A model generated the notes under the pieces. It was not told the origin of the DNA. It saw only the letters and a program-made list of their open reading frames with translations, and ran no database searches. From Methylorubrum suomiense (GTDB lineage Bacteria; Pseudomonadota; Alphaproteobacteria; Rhizobiales; Beijerinckiaceae), in assembly GCF_022179765.1 (NCBI RefSeq), contig NZ_BPRE01000009.1, positions 62,001-126,000 of the forward strand: a stretch of DNA of 64,000 bases, written 5' to 3'. Position numbers and translations under genes: made by a program. Every line of letters begins with the position of its first letter. Positions within the stretch are counted from its first letter, which is position 1. Shown piece after piece: positions 25,258 to 33,428 of this stretch.

Positions 25258-26468
25258 TTGGCCCCGAGGACGAACTCGACGACGATTGGGCGGCAGCCTT
25301 CGCCGAGCAGGGGGCCGAGGGCGGCGACGCGACGCTTGCCGAGGAATGGGGTGCGGCGCTCGCCGAGCAGGGCACGACCAAGAGCGCGGGCGACGTCGCC
25401 GCCGAATGGGCGACGATGATCGAGGACGGGGAGACGGAGAATCTCCCCGAACTCGCCGGCAACGATCGCATCCTGAATCAGGACGAGATCGACGGCGTTC
25501 TCGGCTTCTCCCTGCGGGAACTCTCCGCCTCGGGTGCGGGGGGCGTGCGCGCCATCGTCGATTCCGGCGTCGTCCAGTACGAACGCCTGCCGATGCTGGA
25601 GATCGTCTTCGACCGGATGATCCGGTTGCTCTCGACCTCCCTGCGCAACTTCTTTCAGGACAACGTCGAGGTCACCCTCGACAACATCACCTCGGTCCGG
25701 TTCGGCGATTACCTCAACGCGATCCCGCTGCCGACGCTGCTGGGCGTGTTCAAGGCCGATCTCTGGGAGGGCTCCGGCCTCGTCACCGTCGAGCAGACGC
25801 TCGCCTACTCGACCATGGACCTGCTGCTCGGCGGCAAGCGCGGCGTCTCGTCGAGCCGGCTCGACGGGCGTCCGTTCACGACGATCGAGATGAGTCTCGT
25901 GCGCCGCCTCGTCGAGATCATCCTGACCGACCTCGAACTGTCGTTCCAGCCGCTCTCGCCGGTGCGCTTCGGCATCGATCGCATCGAGACCAACCCGCGC
26001 TTCGCCACGATCACGCGGCCGGGCAATGCCGCCATCCTGATCAGCCTCAAGCTCGACATGGACGGCCGGGGCGGCGGGATGCAGATCCTGTTTCCCTACG
26101 CGACGATCGAACCGATCCGTGAACTGCTCATGCAGAGCTTCATGGGTGAGCGGCTCGGGCGCGACCAGGTCTGGGAGAGCCATCTCGCCACCGAGATCTG
26201 GCAGGCGGATCTCGAGATGGAGGCGGTGCTGCACGAGGTGACGCTGCCGCTGAAGCGCGTGCTCAACCTCAAGGTCGGCGATACCCTGATGTTCGACCGC
26301 AAGCCCTCCGACCTCATCACCGTTCGCTGCGGCGACTGGGCCCTGACCCAGGGCCGGATCGGCCGGATCGACGACGCCATCGCGGTGCAGATCGCCCGGC
26401 CGCTGCGCCAATCCCGCACGACCCTCCAGGCCTACGAGGCCTCGATGCAGAACCGCAACGACGGCTAG
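25254..26468 (+). CDS. fliM: Flagellar motor switch protein FliM
   Basis: The 404-residue C-ring protein carries the CheY-P-binding element ILNQDEIDGVLGF, but at residues 73-85 rather than at the extreme N-terminus. The first ~70 residues are an acidic extension with three copies of a W-containing motif: Trp12, Trp32 and Trp52, exactly 20 residues apart, the first two followed by AEQG. The middle domain (YERLPMLEIVFDRMIRLLST) and the C-terminal SpoA domain (VGDTLMFDRKPSDLITVRCG) are complete. It overlaps fliL by 4 bp. Confidence 0.93.
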   Translation: MIGPEDELDDDWAAAFAEQGAEGGDATLAEEWGAALAEQGTTKSAGDVAAEWATMIEDGETENLPELAGNDRILNQDEIDGVLGFSLRELSASGAGGVRAIVDSGVVQYERLPMLEIVFDRMIRLLSTSLRNFFQDNVEVTLDNITSVRFGDYLNAIPLPTLLGVFKADLWEGSGLVTVEQTLAYSTMDLLLGGKRGVSSSRLDGRPFTTIEMSLVRRLVEIILTDLELSFQPLSPVRFGIDRIETNPRFATITRPGNAAILISLKLDMDGRGGGMQILFPYATIEPIRELLMQSFMGERLGRDQVWESHLATEIWQADLEMEAVLHEVTLPLKRVLNLKVGDTLMFDRKPSDLITVRCGDWALTQGRIGRIDDAIAVQIARPLRQSRTTLQAYEASMQNRNDG

Positions 26469-26482
26469 GACGGCGGCCTCCC

Positions 26483-26971
26483 ATGACCTTCTTCGTCTCC
26501 TTCGCCGCCGACATCCTCGTCGCCGTCCTGCTGGTGGCCACCATCGCCTCCTCGGTGCGGCTGTCGCAGCGCATCAGCAAGCTCAAGGCCGATGAGGCGG
26601 CCCTGCGCACCACCATCGGCGACCTCGTGGTCGCCAGCGCCACCGCCGAGCGGGCCATCGCCGGCCTGCGCGTCACGCTCGACGAGTGCGACCGCACCCT
26701 CGCCGAACGCCTCGGGACCGCCGAGCGCTACTCCACCGACCTCGCCGCCCATGTCGCGGCCGGGGAGAGCGTGATCGCCCGGATCGCCGCCATCGTCGGT
26801 CAGGCGCGACCGCCGGCCGTTCCGGTGACGCCCGCGCCGGTGGCTGCGGCGCCGCGTTCTGTTTCTACCGAGACTGCGGGCGGCAACGGCGAGCGGGTCG
26901 GCGCGGCCCTCGCCGCCGCCCAAGCCCTCTCCGAGCGCGCCCTCGACCGCCTGAGGGCCAAGGCCGCATGA
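26483..26971 (+). CDS. DUF6468-family flagellar-operon membrane protein
   Basis: The 162-residue protein has an N-terminal transmembrane helix (SFAADILVAVLLVATIASSV) followed by a long helical/coiled-coil region (LSQRISKLKADEAALRTTIG) and a Pro/Ala tail. This matches DUF6468, found between fliM/fliN and motE-type genes in Alphaproteobacteria. Its function is undefined; a structural role near the stator or C-ring is inferred from context. The stop overlaps the motE start (ATGA at 26968). Confidence 0.75.
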   Translation: MTFFVSFAADILVAVLLVATIASSVRLSQRISKLKADEAALRTTIGDLVVASATAERAIAGLRVTLDECDRTLAERLGTAERYSTDLAAHVAAGESVIARIAAIVGQARPPAVPVTPAPVAAAPRSVSTETAGGNGERVGAALAAAQALSERALDRLRAKAA

Positions 26972-27759
26972 CCCTTCCCGCGCGCCGCCTCGCCAAGCTC
27001 GCGAGCCTGCCGGCGCGCCCCTTCCGGCTGCGCCTGATCGATGCCGTAATCCTGGCCGCGATCGGTCTCCTGGTCCTGAAACTGACGACTCTGCTCGGCA
27101 GCGACCCGCGCCCGGTCGGGACGCCGCTGCCCGACTTCGCCCGCGTGCTGGCCCATGCGCGCAGCAATTACGAGCCCGCCGACCCGACCACCACCGGCTC
27201 CGTCTCGACGCCGGAGAAGAAGGCCGAGCCTGCCCCCCCGCCGGTCTATCAACCGCAGGTGCCCGAGCCGGTCTCGCCGACCGAGCGGGCGCTGCTGGAA
27301 AAGCTCTCCGCCCGCCGGGATGCGCTGAAGCAGCGCCAGGACGCTCTCGATCTGCGGGAGCAGATGCTCAAGGACGCGGAGCGGAAGCTTGAGACCGGCG
27401 TGTCCGATCTCAAGGAGGCCGAGGAGAAGGTCGAGGCCGGCAGCGCGAAGAAGGGCGACGCGGAGAAGGCCGGCCTCAAGACGATCGTGACGATGTACGA
27501 GACGATGAAGCCGAAGGACGCCGCGCGGGTGTTCGACCGGTTGAGCCTCGAAACCCTGGTGCCGATCGTCCTGGCGATGAACCCGCGCAAGATGGCCGAG
27601 GTCCTGGCCCTGATGGGTTCGGAGCCGGCGGAGCGCCTGACGGTGGCGCTCGCCAACCGCGCCCGCGGTCTCGATGCGCCGCAATCCGCCTCCGCCGCCC
27701 CGATCCTGCCGCCGGGAGAATTGCCGGCGATCGATCCGGGGTCGAAGGCGGTTCGCTAG
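26968..27759 (+). CDS. motE: MotE-family protein (stator-associated chaperone)
   Basis: The 263-residue protein has one N-terminal transmembrane helix (LIDAVILAAIGLLVLKLTTL), a Pro-rich stretch, a coiled coil (ARRDALKQRQDALDLREQML) and a C-terminal MgtE-N-like domain (KTIVTMYETMKPKDAARVFD and MNPRKMAEVLALMG). In Sinorhizobium MotE is a periplasmic chaperone of MotC. Here it ends the fliL operon, so a motor role is likely even though motB and motC are outside the window. Confidence 0.82.
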   Translation: MTLPARRLAKLASLPARPFRLRLIDAVILAAIGLLVLKLTTLLGSDPRPVGTPLPDFARVLAHARSNYEPADPTTTGSVSTPEKKAEPAPPPVYQPQVPEPVSPTERALLEKLSARRDALKQRQDALDLREQMLKDAERKLETGVSDLKEAEEKVEAGSAKKGDAEKAGLKTIVTMYETMKPKDAARVFDRLSLETLVPIVLAMNPRKMAEVLALMGSEPAERLTVALANRARGLDAPQSASAAPILPPGELPAIDPGSKAVR

Positions 27760-27795
27760 CGCAATCGTCCGACGAGAAAGAGCGCCGGTCCGGTC

Positions 27796-28287
27796 TTACG
27801 AGGCTTCGTTCAGAGCCCGTTCGATGGCCGCTTCCATCGCCACCGGTTTGGTCGCCGGGGCGAATCGTTCGATCACCCTCCCGTCCCGTCCGATCAGGAA
27901 CTTGGTGAAGTTCCACTTGATTTTCTGCGTGCCGAGCAGGCCCGGCTTGGCCTCCTTGAGGTCCGCGTAGAGCGGCGCGGCGCCAGGCCCGTTGACGTCG
28001 ATCTTGCCAAGGACGGGGAAGGTCACATCGTAGGTGAGCGAGCAGAAGCGCTCGATTTCGTCGGCATCGCCCGGCTCTTGGGCACCGAATTGGTTGCAGG
28101 GCAGGCCGAGGACGACGAGACCTCGGCTCCGGTGCCGCCGCCACAAGGTCTCCAGCCCCTGGTACTGCGAAGTGAAGCCGCATTTCGAAGCGGTGTTGAC
28201 CACGAGCAGAACCTTGCCGCGATATTGCGACAACGGATGGGGCCGTCCGCGCGCGTCCAGCGGCGCGTGCGCGAGGATATCGCTCAT
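27796..28287 (-). CDS. Glutathione peroxidase family (thiol peroxidase)
   Basis: The 163-residue thioredoxin-fold peroxidase has the peroxidatic Cys36 in NTASKCGFTSQY, a second Cys64 in LPCNQFGAQEPG, and the conserved Trp125-Asn126 in KWNFTKFLI. Cys replaces selenocysteine, as in most bacterial members, which often use thioredoxin as reductant. It converges with motE. Nothing indicates an operon. Confidence 0.92.
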   Translation of the reverse strand: MSDILAHAPLDARGRPHPLSQYRGKVLLVVNTASKCGFTSQYQGLETLWRRHRSRGLVVLGLPCNQFGAQEPGDADEIERFCSLTYDVTFPVLGKIDVNGPGAAPLYADLKEAKPGLLGTQKIKWNFTKFLIGRDGRVIERFAPATKPVAMEAAIERALNEAS

Positions 28288-28448
28288 GGGGTCGTCGTCT
28301 CCACTTACCTAAAGTTCCCGAGCCCGTCCGCGCCCTATGTGCCGGAATTAATGGAATGATTCCAGGCTTAGCGGTAATTCAGCCGGGGAGATTGCATCCA
28401 CCGCTCGGCAGGGCTAGGCGGCCCGGGACAACGCACAGGAGTCCCGTG

Positions 28449-29201
28449 ATGCCGCCACTTTCCCGCAGGACCTTGCCGCTCGCTTCGTCGCGGGTGCTGC
28501 TTCTCCTCGCCGGGCTCGCGGCCGGATCCTGGAGCGGGCTGGCACCGCTCGCCTACGCCCAGGACGGTGGGCAGGATGCGGCCCCCGAGGCAGCGCCCGA
28601 CGAGGCTCCGAAGCCGAAACCCAAGCCGCGCCGCCCGCCGCCCGCCGCGGCGAAGCCCAAACCCGCCGAGGAGGCGAAGGACACCAAGGAGCCTGCGGCG
28701 GCAGCCGGGACGGTCCTCGAACCGGCGGCCGCCGCATCCGGATTCGCGCAATGGCCTGCCGGCGCCCGCTCCGTGAGCGAGAGCTACGGCGACTGGACCA
28801 TGAACTGCACCCGCGAGGACAATCGCACCGATTGCGTCATCATCCAATCGCAGGGCGACCGCCGCACGGGTAAGCGCTTGTTCAGCGTGGAGTTGCGCGT
28901 GCCGAAGGATGGCCGGACGGAGGGGCTGATCCTGATGCCATTCGGCCTGCAGATCGAACCCGGCGTGACGTTCAAGCTGGACGATCGGGCCCTTGGGAAG
29001 GGCGCGCCCTATTCCTACTGCGTCGCCGACGGGTGTCTCGTGCCGATCAGCCTGCCGACGCTGGCCACCGATGCGATGAAGACCGCACAGAGCCTCACCG
29101 TGACGGCGAAGAAGCCGGATACCGAGGAGCCGACGGTCATCACCGTGCCGCTCTCGGGCTTTGCCGCGGCCTACGCCCGCTCCGCCGCCTTCGGAAGCTG
29201 A
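28449..29201 (+). CDS. Invasion-associated locus B (IalB) family protein
   Basis: The 250-residue exported protein has a signal peptide (VLLLLAGLAAGSWSGLAPLA then YAQDG), a long Pro/Lys/Ala spacer to about residue 100, and the IalB domain: YGDWTMNCTREDNRTDCVII, LMPFGLQIEPGVTF and YCVADGCLVPI with paired cysteines. IalB proteins are periplasmic and named for Bartonella invasion, but are common in free-living Rhizobiales. GTG 28446 and ATG 28356 are alternative starts. Confidence 0.85.
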   Translation: MPPLSRRTLPLASSRVLLLLAGLAAGSWSGLAPLAYAQDGGQDAAPEAAPDEAPKPKPKPRRPPPAAAKPKPAEEAKDTKEPAAAAGTVLEPAAAASGFAQWPAGARSVSESYGDWTMNCTREDNRTDCVIIQSQGDRRTGKRLFSVELRVPKDGRTEGLILMPFGLQIEPGVTFKLDDRALGKGAPYSYCVADGCLVPISLPTLATDAMKTAQSLTVTAKKPDTEEPTVITVPLSGFAAAYARSAAFGS

Positions 29202-29281
29202 GGGCGCGTCGGGGGCCGCATCGGATTTGCGGCGGGCGGTGCTAGGCTCCGCCCGCCTCGCTTCCCAGCAATGGAATCTCG

Positions 29282-30511
29282 ATGCTGCCCCTGCGCCTGC
29301 TGCTTCCGCTCGTCCTGCTCGCCGCCACGGGCGGCGAAATCCGAGCCGAAGCGACGCAAACCGATTTCGCCGGATGCCTGAACGGCTTGGCCGGCCTCGC
29401 CGAGACGCGCGGTGTGCCAGCGGCGACGGCGCGGGACGCTCTGGCGGATGTTGCCCCCGATCCGGCCGTGCTGCCGGCGACCCGGACTCAGGCGGAGTTC
29501 GTCAAGCCGGTCTGGGACTATATCGACGCCGCCGTGACGCCGGAGAAGATCGCGACCGGCCGCGCCAAACTCGTCGAATGGGCCGACATCCTCGGGCGGA
29601 TCGAGGCCGCCTACGGCGTCGACCGGCATGTCCTCGTGGCGTTCTGGGGTGTCGAATCGGGCTATGGCAGCGTCCTCGACGATCCCAAGATCGTCCGCCC
29701 GGTCATCCCGGCGCTCGCGACCCTCGCGTGTCAGGATCAGACCCGGGCTGCCTTCTGGCGCGATGAACTCGTCGGCGCCCTGACAATCCTCGGACAGGGC
29801 GACGCCGATCGTGACCGCATGACCGGCTCTTGGGCAGGCGCGATGGGCCACACCCAATTCATGCCCAGTGCCTATCTCAAACACGCCGTCGATTTCGACG
29901 GTGACGGCCGACGGGATATCTGGCGCTCGGTGCCCGACGCCCTCGCCTCGACCGCGAATTTTCTGAAGAACTCTGGCTGGCGCTCGGGCGAGAGTTGGGG
30001 GCAGGAGGTCGGACTTCCCGACGCTTTCGATTACCGGCTCGCCGACGAGACCACCGAGCGAAGCTTTGCGGACTGGGCGGCGCTGGGATTGAAGCCCATG
30101 GGCGACAAACCGTTTCCAGAAACTGCGGAACGGCGCGCCACCCTCGTGGTGCCCGCGGGAGCACGGGGCCCGGCCTTCCTTCTGGAGCCGAACTTCAAGG
30201 TGATCCTTCGCTACAACACGGCGCTCGCCTACGCGCTGACCGTTGCCCATCTGTCCGACCGGCTCGCCGGCGCTCCGGCCTTTTCCCGCGACTGGCCCCG
30301 GGGCGACCGAATGTTGACGAACGAGGAGCGGACCGATCTTCAGGTGCGCCTGGAAACCCTCGGCCATCCGACCGGGGGCGCCGATGGCAAGATCGGTCCG
30401 AAGACCCGCGCGGCGATCCGCGCCTTCCAGGCGACAAAGGGACTGGTGCCGGACGGCTACGCCGAGGCCGGTCTGCTGGAGGCGGTGAGGGCTGCCGCGT
30501 CGGCGCCTTGA
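29282..30511 (+). CDS. Lytic murein transglycosylase, MltB family with peptidoglycan-binding domain
   Basis: The 409-residue periplasmic enzyme has a signal peptide (LRLLLPLVLLAATGGEIRA), an SLT_2 catalytic domain with the Glu in FWGVESGYG, then GAMGHTQFMPSAYLKHAVDF, and a C-terminal PG_binding_1 domain (LQVRLETLGHPTGGADGKIG then PKTRAAIRAFQ). It should cleave the MurNAc-GlcNAc bond to give anhydromuropeptides. No lipobox is present, so it is probably soluble. Confidence 0.92.
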   Translation: MLPLRLLLPLVLLAATGGEIRAEATQTDFAGCLNGLAGLAETRGVPAATARDALADVAPDPAVLPATRTQAEFVKPVWDYIDAAVTPEKIATGRAKLVEWADILGRIEAAYGVDRHVLVAFWGVESGYGSVLDDPKIVRPVIPALATLACQDQTRAAFWRDELVGALTILGQGDADRDRMTGSWAGAMGHTQFMPSAYLKHAVDFDGDGRRDIWRSVPDALASTANFLKNSGWRSGESWGQEVGLPDAFDYRLADETTERSFADWAALGLKPMGDKPFPETAERRATLVVPAGARGPAFLLEPNFKVILRYNTALAYALTVAHLSDRLAGAPAFSRDWPRGDRMLTNEERTDLQVRLETLGHPTGGADGKIGPKTRAAIRAFQATKGLVPDGYAEAGLLEAVRAAASAP

Positions 30512-30649
30512 AACGGCTTTCGATGACGCGGCACAGCGAGATCGGGCAGACGCCGGGCCGCGGCGATGCGTTCGTGGGTGTCTCTTGTGGCGCCCATCGA
30601 AGCCACAAAGGCCTTCGGCGCGATTGATGGACCGCGGAGGACATCGCTG

Positions 30650-31234
30650 ATGCGCGTCCTGCTGGTGCATTGCCACCCCCGCGGCGACAGTTACTCCGCG
30701 GCCCTGCGCGACACGGCGCTCTCCGCGCTCGAGGCCGCTGGTCACGGGGTCGAGAGCATCGATCTCTATGCCGAGCAATTCGATCCGCGGCTGAGCGCGG
30801 AGGAGCGGGGTGCCTATTACGACGAGGCGGCGCTCCCGCCCGACATCGCCGCACATGTCGCGGCCCTGCGGCGGGCAGAGATGCTGGTCCTCGTCTATCC
30901 GACATGGTGGTTCGGCATGCCGGCGATGCTGAAGGGCTGGTTCGACCGGGTCTGGCGGCCGGGTGTCGCCTTCGCGCTCGGCGGCGTTCGCGTACTCGAG
31001 CCGCGCCTCACGAATATCCGGCGGATCGCCGTGGTGACGACCTACGGCTCGCCGCGATGGCTGCTGTGGCTTGTGGGCTGGCCGGATTGGCGCTTGGTCC
31101 GGCGAGGCATCTGCGTGCTCTGCGCGCCCCGTTGTCGGCTCGACTGGATCGCCCTGAACGGCATGGATGGCGCGACGCAAATCGCACGGGATCGCTTCCT
31201 CGCCCTCGTCCGCCGAAAGCTGGCGCGGGTCTGA
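30650..31234 (+). CDS. NAD(P)H dehydrogenase (quinone)-type flavodoxin-fold protein
   Basis: The 194-residue protein has the Flavodoxin_2 pattern: LLVHCHPRGDSYSAALRD for phosphate binding, the ALPPDIAAHVAALRRAEMLV segment, then YPTWWFGMPAMLKGWFDRVW typical of NQO/KefF/MdaB enzymes. It probably reduces quinones or electrophiles with FMN or FAD. ATG 30650 begins at the conserved first strand; an upstream ATG at 30566 adds no family sequence. Confidence 0.85.
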   Translation: MRVLLVHCHPRGDSYSAALRDTALSALEAAGHGVESIDLYAEQFDPRLSAEERGAYYDEAALPPDIAAHVAALRRAEMLVLVYPTWWFGMPAMLKGWFDRVWRPGVAFALGGVRVLEPRLTNIRRIAVVTTYGSPRWLLWLVGWPDWRLVRRGICVLCAPRCRLDWIALNGMDGATQIARDRFLALVRRKLARV

Positions 31235-31240
31235 TCGGCG

Positions 31241-31633
31241 TCAGCCCGGATATCGCTCGAAGCGCGGAAGCGTGTGCGCGTCCTCCATCCAGGCGATGCG
31301 CTCGGCCACCTGAATCTGCGCCTGCGGCGGAAGCGCGTCCGGCGTGTCGAGGGTGCCGGTCTGCACGTCGATCATTCCCGGCAGCATCTGTTCGTTGACG
31401 TAGAACAACCCGGTGCCGCAGCGCCCGCAGAAGTGGCGCCGGCCATGCTCGGACGAGTGATAGATGCTCGGCTCGCCCTCGATCGAGACCTGATCGGCCG
31501 GCACCATTGCCCATCCGACCATCGGCGCGCCCGCATGCCGGCGGCAATCGGAGCAGTGGCACAACGCGTTGTGAACCGGCTCGCCCCGCATCGTGTAGCG
31601 GATCGCTCCGCAATGGCAGCGTCCAGTCAGCAT
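31241..31633 (-). CDS. GFA/CENP-V family zinc protein
   Basis: The 130-residue protein has three Cys clusters of the GFA fold: GRCHCGAIRY, ALCHCSDCRRHAG and HFCGRCGTGLFY. They should bind two zinc ions. GFA was named for glutathione-dependent formaldehyde activation, but most relatives have no proven activity. It converges with the quinone reductase gene, 6 bp between stops. Confidence 0.88.
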   Translation of the reverse strand: MLTGRCHCGAIRYTMRGEPVHNALCHCSDCRRHAGAPMVGWAMVPADQVSIEGEPSIYHSSEHGRRHFCGRCGTGLFYVNEQMLPGMIDVQTGTLDTPDALPPQAQIQVAERIAWMEDAHTLPRFERYPG

Positions 31634-31696
31634 CACTCTTTCCCCGCATGATCGGTGCATAGAGTTAGCGGCCGGACGCGGTTCGAGAAAGCAGAA

Positions 31697-31726
31697 AGCC
31701 GCGGCAACCCTTCGGTCACCGCGGCT
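31697..31726 (-). terminator. Rho-independent-type terminator of dctA
   Basis: On the minus strand an AGCCGCGG ... CCGCGGCT stem, extended by partial pairing inward, is followed by a T-rich stretch (TTTCTGCTTTCTC). It lies about 60 bp beyond the dctA stop. Confidence 0.65.
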
Positions 31727-31784
31727 CCCTCACGGACGGGGCGTAAGGCGTGGGACGATACCCGTCCGGAGCGCGTGTCCGTTC

Positions 31785-33125
31785 TTACTCGGCGGGCTGG
31801 AGAGCCGGGGCGACCGGAGCCGCCTCGACCGTCTTGCCGCCCAGAGCGGCGTGCAGCTTGGCCTCGTCGACCTCACCCTCCCAGCGGGCGACGACGATGC
31901 AGGCCACCGCGTTGCCGATGAAGTTGGTCAGGGCGCGGCACTCCGACATGAACCGGTCAATGCCCAGGATCAGTGCCATGCCGACGACCGGCACGGAGGG
32001 AACGACGGCGAGCGTCGCAGCGAGCGTGATGAAGCCTGAGCCGGTGACCCCCGCAGCGCCCTTCGACGAGAGCATGGCGACGAGAAGCAGCAGCACCTGC
32101 TCGCCGAAGGTGATCGGCGTGTCGGTGGCCTGGGCGATGAAGAGCGCCGCCATCGTCATGTAGATGTTGGTGCCGTCGAGGTTGAACGAGTAGCCGGTGG
32201 GGACCACCAGGCCGACGACCGGACGCGAGCAACCGGCCTTCTCCATCTTCTCGATGAGAGAGGGCAGGGCCGACTCGGAGGACGACGTGCCGAGCACGAG
32301 CAGCAGCTCTTCCTTGATGTAGCGGATGAGCTTGATGATCGAGAAGCCGTTGTAGCGAGCGACCGCGCCGAGAACGCCGAGCACGAAGATCGCCGAAGTC
32401 AGGTAGAAGGCGCCGACGAGGTAGGCGAGATTAGCAAGCGAGGAGATCCCGTACTTGCCGATGGTGAAGGCCATCGCGCCGAAGGCGCCGATCGGGGCGA
32501 CCTTCATGATGATGTTGACGACGCCGAAAACGGCTTCCGACAGCACCTTGATGATGTCGAGGACCGGCTTGCCGCGGTCACCCAGGAAGGCGAGGCCGAA
32601 GCCGAACAGCACCGAGAAGAACAGAACCTGGAGGATCTCCCCGCCCGCGAAGGCGCCGACGGCGGTCGTCGGGATGATGTTCATGAGGAAGTCGGCGATG
32701 TTCTGCTCCTTCGCCTTGCCGGCGTAGGTCGCCACCGCCTTGGGATCGAGGGAGTTCGGATCGATGTGCAGGCCGTGTCCGGGCTGGAGCACGTTGGCGA
32801 CGATCAGGCCGACGATCAGGGCCAGCGTCGAGAACGTCAGGAAGTAAGCCAGCGCCTTTCCGCCCACGCGACCGACCTTTTCCAGGTTGGTCATGCCGGC
32901 AATGCCGGAGACGACGGTGAGAAAGATCACCGGCGCAATGATCATCTTGACCAGCTTGATGAAAGCATCGCCGAGCGGCTTCATGTCGGCGCCGAGCTTC
33001 GGATAGAAGTGGCCGAGCGTAATGCCGATGGCGACGGCGACGAGGACTTGGAAATAGAGGGTGCGGTAGATCGGCTTGGGGGCCGACGGCGCGTGGGGCG
33101 CGGTCAGCGGCGGTACGGCTGCCAT
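31785..33125 (-). CDS. dctA: C4-dicarboxylate transporter DctA
   Basis: The 446-residue secondary transporter of the DAACS/SDF family takes up succinate, fumarate and malate. Family motifs are [19 protein letters not shown], the serine-rich hairpin [17 protein letters not shown], and [20 protein letters not shown] for substrate/Na+ binding. ATG 33125 follows a good SD (GGGAGAAG on the minus strand). The ORF is open upstream to 33245, but that part is unlike the family. A sigma-54 promoter lies about 140 bp upstream, facing the divergent dctB-dctD. Confidence 0.95.
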   Translation of the reverse strand: MAAVPPLTAPHAPSAPKPIYRTLYFQVLVAVAIGITLGHFYPKLGADMKPLGDAFIKLVKMIIAPVIFLTVVSGIAGMTNLEKVGRVGGKALAYFLTFSTLALIVGLIVANVLQPGHGLHIDPNSLDPKAVATYAGKAKEQNIADFLMNIIPTTAVGAFAGGEILQVLFFSVLFGFGLAFLGDRGKPVLDIIKVLSEAVFGVVNIIMKVAPIGAFGAMAFTIGKYGISSLANLAYLVGAFYLTSAIFVLGVLGAVARYNGFSIIKLIRYIKEELLLVLGTSSSESALPSLIEKMEKAGCSRPVVGLVVPTGYSFNLDGTNIYMTMAALFIAQATDTPITFGEQVLLLLVAMLSSKGAAGVTGSGFITLAATLAVVPSVPVVGMALILGIDRFMSECRALTNFIGNAVACIVVARWEGEVDEAKLHAALGGKTVEAAPVAPALQPAE

Positions 33126-33266
33126 GGGGCTTCTCCCTGCGAAACGTGGTCGGTTCCGTCGGATCGGTCGCCCTCCCGTTGAGGGATCTGGCGGCGTCCA
33201 CTCTTGCTTTTGGCCTTCCGGCGCACAGCTCTGCGGGTTCGGCATGGCTGCGTTTCACGGTATGAA

Positions 33267-33283
33267 TGGCAACCGTCGTGCCA
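33267..33283 (-). promoter_or_regulatory. Sigma-54 (-24/-12) promoter of dctA
   Basis: The minus strand reads TGGCACGACGGTTGCCA. The -24 GG (33282-33281) and -12 GC (33270-33269) have the required spacing, and the match to TGGCACG-N4-TTGCW is perfect except for C at the last position. Transcription should start near 33257. Confidence 0.85.
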
Positions 33284-33368
33284 GTCCGAAGGGGCAGGGA
33301 ACTTTTTACTAACGCATTGAAATGAAGATACTTTCTATACTCGCGCCCTGCCTCTGCTGCCGCTCCAT

Positions 33369-33418
33369 TGCGGCTTTCCGCACAGGCGCCGGTAAAGCGT
33401 TCCGAGATTCCGCACAGG
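33369..33418 (-). promoter_or_regulatory. Probable DctD upstream activating sites
   Basis: A perfect palindrome TGCGG-CTTT-CCGCA lies at 33369-33382. The 11-mer TTCCGCACAGG containing its right arm recurs at 33408-33418, 32 bp (about three helical turns) further upstream. The distance of about 90-135 bp from the sigma-54 promoter fits an enhancer for DctD. The assignment to DctD is inference from position. Confidence 0.6.
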
Positions 33419-33428
33419 TCCTCACGCG

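Larger units (their letters stand above)
33126..33428. other. dctA-dctB divergent regulatory region
   Basis: This 303 bp region holds the dctA leader, the sigma-54 promoter at 33267-33283, an AT-rich stretch near 33300-33350 and DctD-like palindromic sites at 33369-33418. No gene is seen. Confidence 0.7.
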
